DNA from: Luteibaculum oceani
GTDB lineage: Bacteria; Bacteroidota; Bacteroidia; Flavobacteriales_D; Luteibaculaceae
Reading direction: 5' to 3'
Assembly (NCBI RefSeq): GCF_007995015.1
Contig: NZ_VORB01000004.1
Coordinates: forward strand, 1-64,000
DNA length: 64,000 nucleotides
Position numbers and translations under genes: made by a program. The stretch's first letter is position 1, and each line of letters begins with the position of its first letter. Shown here piece by piece: positions 34,837 through 41,666 of the stretch. Under the pieces are notes generated by a model, which saw only the letters and a program-made list of their open reading frames with translations, searched no databases and was not told where the DNA came from.

Positions 34837-35781
34837 ATGAGCGAAAGAACACATACCCCTTGCCTAATTATTGGATCGGGACCCGCAGGATATACTGCAG
34901 CTATTTATGCCGCAAGAGCAGACCTTAAACCCATGATGATAGAAGGGCTTCAACCAGGTGGCCAGTTAACTGAAACCACCGAAGTTGATAACTTCCCTGG
35001 ATACCCACAAGGGGTTACAGGACCTCAAATGATGATAGATCTTAAAGCTCAGGCTGAGCGTTTCGATGCCGAAGTAAGAAATGGTTATGTTACTAAAGTA
35101 GACTTTACCGGTCCTAAGCACAAAGTTTGGGTAGATGAAAAGCACGAAATTACAGCAGACACTATCATTATTTCCACCGGGGCTTCCGCTAAATGGTTAG
35201 GATTGGAGTCTGAAATCAGACTAAGAGATGCTGGTGGTGGTGTTTCTGCCTGTGCTGTTTGCGACGGATTCTTTTACAGAAACCAAGAGGTAGCAATTGT
35301 AGGTGCTGGAGATACTGCTTGTGAGGAAGCAAGCTATTTAGCGAAGCTTTGTAAAAAGGTTTACATGATTGTTCGTAGAGACGAGATGAGAGCTTCTAAA
35401 GCTATGCAGCATCGCGTAATGAACATGGAGAACATTGAAATTCTTTGGAATACCGAAACGGTTGAAGTTCTTGGAAAAGACGCCGTAGAAGGTGTACGTG
35501 TAATAAACAACAAAACCAAAGAAGAAAGAGATATTACGGTTACCGGATTCTTCGTTGCCATTGGTCACAAACCCAATACCGACATATTTAAAGGTTGGTT
35601 AGATATGGATGAGCAAGGATACTTGAAAGTGACTCCTGGAACAGCAAAAACCAAAATTCCTGGTGTTTTTGTCTCTGGAGATGCCGCCGATAAAGTTTAC
35701 CGTCAGGCTGTAACTGCAGCGGGAACTGGATGTATGGCTGCATTAGATGCAGAACGTTACCTAGCAGAGCAAGGACATTAA
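34837..35781 (+). CDS. trxB: Thioredoxin-disulfide reductase TrxB
   Basis: A 314-aa cytosolic flavoenzyme that passes electrons from NADPH to thioredoxin. FAD binding is shown by GSGPAG (13-18) and the C-terminal VFVSGDAAD stretch. The redox pair is CAVC (139-142), and the NAD(P) site is VGAGDTACEEA. Length is normal. The start is at 34837, after a -7 promoter element at 34811-34818. A strong terminator follows 20 bp after the stop. Confidence 0.97.
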   Translation: MSERTHTPCLIIGSGPAGYTAAIYAARADLKPMMIEGLQPGGQLTETTEVDNFPGYPQGVTGPQMMIDLKAQAERFDAEVRNGYVTKVDFTGPKHKVWVDEKHEITADTIIISTGASAKWLGLESEIRLRDAGGGVSACAVCDGFFYRNQEVAIVGAGDTACEEASYLAKLCKKVYMIVRRDEMRASKAMQHRVMNMENIEILWNTETVEVLGKDAVEGVRVINNKTKEERDITVTGFFVAIGHKPNTDIFKGWLDMDEQGYLKVTPGTAKTKIPGVFVSGDAADKVYRQAVTAAGTGCMAALDAERYLAEQGH

Positions 35782-35801
35782 AATTTTCTATACTAAATGA
35801 A

Positions 35802-35827
35802 AAAGGCCACACCGAAGTGTGGCCTTT
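35802..35827. terminator. Bidirectional terminator between trxB and the Kunitz gene
   Basis: An 11-bp perfect stem AAAGGCCACAC/GTGTGGCCTTT with a CGAA loop, with T-runs on both strands (TTTTTT on plus, TTTTT on minus). It serves trxB on plus and probably the PKD-Kunitz transcript on minus, ending 55 bp past the Kunitz stop. Confidence 0.92.
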
Positions 35828-35882
35828 TTTATTGGTGCAATCCACTAAGTTATTTACAAATAAACATAGCGGATGGAATCCA

Positions 35883-36131
35883 TCAATCTTTACACAAACA
35901 AGCGCCTTGGCAATCGGCAAGGGTATTAAACGGAACCGTCCCCTTACATCCACCCCAAGTAAATTCTAGGCATTTATTTCGCTCCCTGCTGTAGTAATAC
36001 TTTTTAATCGCAGCTTCACAGGGTCCCGCATCGGGTTTTAGACTGCAACGCTCCGCTGGGCAATCTTTTACCTCCTTCTCACAAGAAATAAGTCCAAAGG
36101 CAAAGAACAAAAGTAAAACGGCTAATCTCAT
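35883..36131 (-). CDS. Kunitz/BPTI-type lipoprotein (possible protease inhibitor)
   Basis: An 82-aa predicted lipoprotein. The signal peptide ends in the lipobox GLISC (Cys17). The rest is one Kunitz/BPTI domain: Cys29, Cys38, Cys54, Cys62, Cys74 and Cys78 match the BPTI spacing (8, 15, 7, 11 and 3 residues between them; BPTI has 12 at the fourth gap). GPC, YYY, FTWGGC and FNT/ADC positions also fit. Two further cysteines (24 and 80) flank the domain and may form an extra disulfide. The P1 position after Cys38 is Glu39, where BPTI has Lys, so trypsin inhibition is unlikely; a Glu-directed protease is one option. The ATG overlaps the stop of the upstream PKD gene by 4 nt, implying coupled translation. 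Confidence 0.88.
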   Translation of the reverse strand: MRLAVLLLFFAFGLISCEKEVKDCPAERCSLKPDAGPCEAAIKKYYYSRERNKCLEFTWGGCKGTVPFNTLADCQGACLCKD

Positions 36132-39100
36132 TGTTTTACAATTCGCAATATTCCACGAGCCCCATTTTCAGCAATAATGTCTACAAGATATACACCTTCT
36201 GGTTGATCATAAAACTCAAGTTCCACATTGCTTTCACCAGATACCGCACGCCTTCTTACGATTTGTCCTAGAACATTTCTCAACTGAAGATCTCCGGTAA
36301 TTTCTCCAATATTATTTAGCGTAATTCGACCGTTATTCGGGTTGGGATAAACCTCGAGCATCCCCAATTCAAACAGGTCTATACCAACAGTAGTGCTATC
36401 GGTAACGAAAATAAATTGACAATTGGTTTTTGCCTCACCACACCCGTTGAAAACCGTTAAGCATGCTCGATATCTTGCCGTGCTATCTGCTTTGTAGGAA
36501 TAAGTTGGATTTCTTAGCGTACTTGTTTCCCCTGCTATTCCAAAATCCCAGAACCACTGCTCTGCATTTATAGAAGAATCTCTAAAGCTGTAGTTAAAAC
36601 CATCAGCGGTAGACTTGTTAAACCTTGCCACTGGATCATTACAAGAAATAACCACCGTTTCACAGTGCGAGACGGTTGCGCATTTATTTGTCGCCGTTAT
36701 ACAAACCTCGTATTCCCCTTCTCCCGAATAGCTATAAACTGGATTAACGTGATTGCTTTTGCCTCCATCTCCAAAGGTCCAGTTAACTCCACCAATTTGA
36801 TTTTTAACCGAACTAGTAAAAGTAACGGTAGTATCATCAATGGTGTAGGTAAATCCAACCGTAGGTTTCAAGCACTTTACATTAATGGTTTTACATACTC
36901 TGTCGCTTTCTCCACAGGTATTAAATATCGTTAGACAAACCACATAAGATCGGGTAGTATCATTTCTGTAGGTGTAAGTAGGATGCTGCTGATTACTCAC
37001 AACGCGATCAGGTCCTAGTTCCCATCTCCATTTTACTGCGTTAAGCGAAGAGTCTCCAAAAGAATAGGTGTAACCATCGCTTGTAACAAAATCGAAAGAG
37101 GCAGCTGGGTCATCGCAGGTAGCTGCTACTTCTTTACAACGGGTTACTCTACCACAATCATTTTGTGCAGTTAAACATACATTGTAAACTCCATCTTCCT
37201 CGTAAGCATGGGTTGGATTTAAAATATTGGTTGTAGTTCCATCTCCAAAATCCCAAGTAATATCTCCTAAATTACCCGTAACCGTGCTTGTAAAGGTTGC
37301 ATTGGTATCCTGGGTGGTAAAGGTGAAATCCACAGATGGTTTGTTACAAGAGAAACTTAATAACTGACAATCAACCGTGGCTCCACACTGGGATATGGAT
37401 GTCATACACACATTATACGAACCCGAAGCTATGTACTTGTGCGACACCGTCTTTCCTCCCGTGGTTTGCGTTCCATCTCCAAACTCCCAGTTTGTAGTAT
37501 GGGCACCAGGAGTAGTATTGGTAAACTTTACTTCTAAGGTGTTTCCTATCTTCTGGGAGGTGAAGGATGCATTAAAGTTACAATCAACGGTAATGTTTTT
37601 CGAAAAAGTTACGGTACCACATTCATTCTTGTATGTAACTGTAACCGTGTATGTTCCTGGGGAAATATATTCGTGCACAGGAGATTTTTGTGTAGAGGTG
37701 TTTCCATCTCCAAAATCCCATAACCAGGTTGTGGTAAAATCTGAAAGGTCAAGAAAATTCACTCTCAATCCATTATTAGAATTAGTAAATCCAGGTCTTG
37801 GTGGATTACACTCAATAATGATTTCCTGACATGAGATATGACTTTGGCATTGCAAACCAGGGTTGAACGCAGTTAAACAAGCAGTAACTGTATCTGGCTG
37901 CCCGTATTTATAGGTGGGCTCGAATTGGGTGCTTGTTGAACCGTCTCCAAAATCCCATAAGTATGAAGTTGCGTCCTTAGAGAGGTTTTGAAAATTATAG
38001 GTAAGGTTAAATCCAGCTGGAAAAAACTCAGAATAGGGCCCAGTTAGAATATCTGGAACAATGGTATCCGAATAATTGATACAAACACCGGCGGTAGCGA
38101 TAACGTGAATTGTTGGATCTACCGAAAAAGTATCAACCGACATTACGTTGGAACCTGAGCTTTGAACCAATTCATTATTGATAAAGTACTGGTAATTTGC
38201 AAAGTTCTTCGACGTTGTAAAATCTATGTTAACTCCTCTACATTCCACATAATTGGGAGCCATAGCATCTATGAAATCAACCCCATTTCTGGTATCAAAA
38301 ATTTCGGTGGGTACTGGTGCAGCGTGGATGGTAGCCGAATCGATATAAACCGTACCCGTATCTCCATTATTTGGAGGGGTTCCTTGCTGTCCATTTCCTA
38401 AAAGACCACCTAACCCACCATAAGCGGAAACCAATCCTGAAATATTTAAAGTATCAGAGAAGATTTTAACTCTTCCACCTCCACCTCCACCTCCGGTTCC
38501 TTCGGAAGTTCCTGGTACTTCTCCCCCATCACCTCCATCGGCACTAAGGTCGCCAGTAATATCAATTAAAGCGGCTTGTAGCAATGCTCCACCTCCGGCT
38601 CCACCACCTCCAGATCCATTGGGTGGATTTCCTCCAAATGCCGTACCCGCAGGGATACCCGCGCCACCTTGGTTGGCTCCTTCTCCGTTGGCTCCGTCGA
38701 CAATAAGTTCATTTATAGAAATAAAGGCGGCTCTAATTCTAATCGCTCCTCCTCCATTTCCACCTGCGAAGGTGGGCTCTTGTTGGTCGTTACCCATTCC
38801 AAGTGGATCGGCAATTCCAACAAATCCATTTCCACCAGCGTGTGCGGTATCAAGGCTTACAGCTTTTCTATCTCCCTGAGCAGTTCCTGGAGCACCTGGA
38901 TCTCCAGCATTATCTGCATCGAAGCCTGGAGCACCATCGGCTCCATAACCTCCACCACCTCCACCGAAACCATCACCTCCAGTTCCAGTTCCATTTGCAG
39001 GCGCTACAACAGATTGTTGCTCCCCTAATCCTGTTAAGTCTATGGTACCGTCGATTTTAACACGAGCTGCTGTTATGTTGTAAACGATAGTTGCACTAGC

Positions 39101-39580
39101 TCCCGTTAAGGTTACACCAGGTTGCACCTCAAACCAGTCTACATCCGTAACATCTGGTAGGGTTCCATCTTCATCGTAAATAGCCTGTGTTGGGAAAGTT
39201 GCATCGAAATCTTCAGCGGATGTTGCTGCGCTATTCCCGTAAAATACATACAAGGTAATTTCCGAACGAGCTCGGATTGTATCTGGATAATATGCCCAAA
39301 CTATGGTATTATTTCCTCCAGTAGGATTTTCAATCCAGTAATTTAAAAGTGAATCTCCATCACAATCGATGGAAACTCTTAAATCACCGTAATCGCTTCT
39401 TATTTTTCCGGCTGCTTCTAAATCAGCGCCGTTTAAAACAAAAAAAACAGGAGACTGCTCTATGTCTTCTGAATTGCTCTTGTTTTCAATCTTAATTTGC
39501 TTTCGCCACTTCCAAGCATCAAGTTGCCCAAATACAGTTACAGAAAAGCAAAATAGAATGGTAGCAAGTATAAACCTCAT
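36128..39580 (-). CDS. Giant T9SS-secreted protein: DUF2341, Gly-rich region, seven PKD domains
   Basis: An 1150-aa secreted protein. Residues 1-19 are a signal peptide (ending FGQ). A DUF2341-type lectin-like region spans about 20-130, followed by a Gly-rich region (about 195-415, runs such as GFGGGGGGYGADG). Seven PKD domains of 75-80 residues span about 515-1070, each with a W-x-FGDG or related motif and cysteines near the domain ends. Domains 4/6 and 5/7 resemble each other most. The last 75 residues are a type A T9SS sorting domain (VYPNPNNGRITL, ending RIVKQ). It is probably displayed on the surface or released; adhesion or polymer binding is plausible. A -7 element lies at 39612-39619, and the Kunitz lipoprotein gene overlaps its stop. 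Confidence 0.9.
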   Translation of the reverse strand: MRFILATILFCFSVTVFGQLDAWKWRKQIKIENKSNSEDIEQSPVFFVLNGADLEAAGKIRSDYGDLRVSIDCDGDSLLNYWIENPTGGNNTIVWAYYPDTIRARSEITLYVFYGNSAATSAEDFDATFPTQAIYDEDGTLPDVTDVDWFEVQPGVTLTGASATIVYNITAARVKIDGTIDLTGLGEQQSVVAPANGTGTGGDGFGGGGGGYGADGAPGFDADNAGDPGAPGTAQGDRKAVSLDTAHAGGNGFVGIADPLGMGNDQQEPTFAGGNGGGAIRIRAAFISINELIVDGANGEGANQGGAGIPAGTAFGGNPPNGSGGGGAGGGALLQAALIDITGDLSADGGDGGEVPGTSEGTGGGGGGGRVKIFSDTLNISGLVSAYGGLGGLLGNGQQGTPPNNGDTGTVYIDSATIHAAPVPTEIFDTRNGVDFIDAMAPNYVECRGVNIDFTTSKNFANYQYFINNELVQSSGSNVMSVDTFSVDPTIHVIATAGVCINYSDTIVPDILTGPYSEFFPAGFNLTYNFQNLSKDATSYLWDFGDGSTSTQFEPTYKYGQPDTVTACLTAFNPGLQCQSHISCQEIIIECNPPRPGFTNSNNGLRVNFLDLSDFTTTWLWDFGDGNTSTQKSPVHEYISPGTYTVTVTYKNECGTVTFSKNITVDCNFNASFTSQKIGNTLEVKFTNTTPGAHTTNWEFGDGTQTTGGKTVSHKYIASGSYNVCMTSISQCGATVDCQLLSFSCNKPSVDFTFTTQDTNATFTSTVTGNLGDITWDFGDGTTTNILNPTHAYEEDGVYNVCLTAQNDCGRVTRCKEVAATCDDPAASFDFVTSDGYTYSFGDSSLNAVKWRWELGPDRVVSNQQHPTYTYRNDTTRSYVVCLTIFNTCGESDRVCKTINVKCLKPTVGFTYTIDDTTVTFTSSVKNQIGGVNWTFGDGGKSNHVNPVYSYSGEGEYEVCITATNKCATVSHCETVVISCNDPVARFNKSTADGFNYSFRDSSINAEQWFWDFGIAGETSTLRNPTYSYKADSTARYRACLTVFNGCGEAKTNCQFIFVTDSTTVGIDLFELGMLEVYPNPNNGRITLNNIGEITGDLQLRNVLGQIVRRRAVSGESNVELEFYDQPEGVYLVDIIAENGARGILRIVKQ

Positions 39581-39611
39581 AAAATGTAATTGTGGTCGAC
39601 TAATTGACGTT

Positions 39612-39619
39612 CAAATATA
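39612..39619 (-). promoter_or_regulatory. -7 promoter element for the PKD-Kunitz transcript
   Basis: Minus-strand TATATTTG, 31 bp before the start codon at 39580, in the 78-bp gap after the OmpA-family gene. No clear -33 TTTG is seen. It suggests that the PKD and Kunitz genes form their own two-gene unit. Confidence 0.45.
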
Positions 39620-39658
39620 CTTAAAGATGCTTGTAGCTAGCGTTAAAACTAGTACTAG

Positions 39659-41662
39659 CTATCGTTGTCTTAAAACAAATTCTGTTCTACGGTTTTTAGC
39701 CCTGCCCTCTTCGGTTTCGTTACTCTCAAGGGGTTGTTCTTGACCGAAACCTACATGTCCAAGGCGATTGGCTTTAATTCCTAGGCTAATTAAATACTTC
39801 TTTACCGCCAAAGCTCTGTTAATGGATAACTCCTTATTTGCGGCTGCTCCACCAATATTATCGGTGTGTCCCTGAATATCTACACTGTACGATGGGTTGA
39901 TTTTTAAAAACTCGGCGAACTGCATTAGAACAGACTTAGCAGAGCGAGTTAATTCGTAAGAGTTGGAACTAAAATTTATATCATTAATTCGATAGGGCTC
40001 ATCGGTTTGAATTTCCTTAAGGCCTAGCTTCTTACTGTCTATTAATCCAGCTTTTTCATTTTCTAAATCCACTAGTTCTGAAGTAAACGCATACCCCTTC
40101 TTTTTAACGGTAGCAACTATAGGATCTTTTAAATCTTTCTTTTTTACAATGGTGGCAAACATTCCATCACCGGATGACACGTTTATGTCCTTAATTTTCT
40201 TACCATCTACCGTTGAAAGTTCCATTGTTGCTCCGTCCGTAGGGTTATCAACAAACCCTTTGTATACCACAATTTCCTCTGGCCTTAACGCATCGGGAAG
40301 CTCAAAGGTCATAATATCATAATCTCCCCTTGAGTTGATGGTATTACTTGCGAAATAGGCATATTTTCCATCGGTACTAACAATTAAACCATGTTCATCC
40401 TTTTCGGTATTGATTGGTTTCCCCAGATTTCTAGGCTTTTCCCAAATGCCATCTTTTAGCCTGGATACAAATAAATCGTATCCACCTAGTCCCATATGAC
40501 CATCGGAGGAAAAGTATAATGTTTCGCCATCTGGGTGAAGGAAAGGTGCTTTTTCATTTCCTGCGGTATTAACCTTTCCGCCTAGCGGTTTACCATCTGA
40601 CCAAATTCCACCAATGCTATCTCTTTTCGAGATGTAGATATCAATTCCATTGGTATAATCACTGTATTTAGAATATAACATGGTTAAACCATCCGCAGAA
40701 ATAGTGGGTTGAGACTCCCATTGCTCAGGATGGTTAATTTGAGTACCCAGGGTATCAAACTCTTCCCAATAGTAATACACCCTACCATCTTCTATTGCCG
40801 AAATACGCTTTTCGGATCGAAAGATATCGCAGTTGGCATAGCCAGACTTACTTCTATTACAAATGGTTAGAAAAATTTCCTTACCCGTTAATTCAGTTGC
40901 CAAACCACCATAGTTTCCCTTTCCAGAATTAAATGGGTGTTCCATTTCAGACAATTGAAAAAATTCATTTTCCACGCCCATTCTTGAAGCAGACATTAAT
41001 TTTTCCGTCTCAACGGTTCTAAATTCGCCAAGCAATTTCTCTGGAAATTTTTTGGTAAAAAACATGGTTCTATTGTCGGGAGATATGGCTGGCAAGTATT
41101 CCTGATCTGCCGTATTGACCCCTGCCAATGGGTAGATTTTTATTTCAAAAGCTTCCTCGTCTACTTTCGCTTGAAAATCCAGGACCCCTATACTCTCCTT
41201 GGCCTCCCGCAAACGAATTAAGGGCACATTTTCTGCACCTCTTGAGTACTTAATAAATTCCTGATATCTGCTCTTTGCCTCTTCCGGGTTACCCTTTAAA
41301 TAGGCGATATTCCCTAGATAGTAATAAGATAAAGGAAATTGATCAATGCAGGTTTCGATAATTTCCAACAATTCATCTTCGAGAACCTCAACCGGCTTTT
41401 GATAAGACCAATTTCTCCAGTATTGCAGCTCGGTTTTTTGGTACAATGCCCACTTAGATTCTGGAAGTTCTCGTTTTAGCGCTATGGCTGCACTGAGTCG
41501 TTCCTCCGAGTTTTTGGTGGTATCCATTACCTCTTCCACCAAAGACCTTATTTTTCTGCTACCCTCTGGCGCATCACAAGTTTCCTGTGCGGCAATAATA
41601 TTTCCTAAAAAAAGAAGTACCCCAAACAGGATACTTCTTGCTATAAATGTTCTCAATATCAA
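39659..41662 (-). CDS. OmpA-family protein with TPR-like and PD40 repeats (PorE-like)
   Basis: A 667-aa exported protein. After the signal peptide (about 1-25) comes a helical TPR-like region (about 40-165, with YYLGNIAYLKGNPEEAKSRY), then WD40-like PD40 propeller repeats (about 180-470; AISPDNRTMFFTKK, PTISADGLTMLYSK, PFLHPDGETLYFSSDG, LIVSTDGKYAYFAS). A small carboxypeptidase-like domain follows (about 475-545), then the OmpA peptidoglycan-binding domain (SVDIQGHTDN, NRRTEFVL). This order matches PorE of the T9SS, which links the trans-envelope complex to murein, but many related proteins exist and the lipobox of PorE is not evident. It lies directly upstream of a T9SS cargo gene. Confidence 0.85.
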   Translation of the reverse strand: MILRTFIARSILFGVLLFLGNIIAAQETCDAPEGSRKIRSLVEEVMDTTKNSEERLSAAIALKRELPESKWALYQKTELQYWRNWSYQKPVEVLEDELLEIIETCIDQFPLSYYYLGNIAYLKGNPEEAKSRYQEFIKYSRGAENVPLIRLREAKESIGVLDFQAKVDEEAFEIKIYPLAGVNTADQEYLPAISPDNRTMFFTKKFPEKLLGEFRTVETEKLMSASRMGVENEFFQLSEMEHPFNSGKGNYGGLATELTGKEIFLTICNRSKSGYANCDIFRSEKRISAIEDGRVYYYWEEFDTLGTQINHPEQWESQPTISADGLTMLYSKYSDYTNGIDIYISKRDSIGGIWSDGKPLGGKVNTAGNEKAPFLHPDGETLYFSSDGHMGLGGYDLFVSRLKDGIWEKPRNLGKPINTEKDEHGLIVSTDGKYAYFASNTINSRGDYDIMTFELPDALRPEEIVVYKGFVDNPTDGATMELSTVDGKKIKDINVSSGDGMFATIVKKKDLKDPIVATVKKKGYAFTSELVDLENEKAGLIDSKKLGLKEIQTDEPYRINDINFSSNSYELTRSAKSVLMQFAEFLKINPSYSVDIQGHTDNIGGAAANKELSINRALAVKKYLISLGIKANRLGHVGFGQEQPLESNETEEGRAKNRRTEFVLRQR

Positions 41663-41666
41663 TATA

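Noticed and set aside
37377-37829. 150-codon plus-strand open frame within the PKD gene
   Set aside because: Antisense shadow of repeated PKD domains; no independent support.
38400-39050. Possible collagen-like domain in the PKD protein
   Set aside because: The region (minus strand) is Gly-rich but lacks a sustained Gly-X-Y periodicity; described only as Gly-rich.
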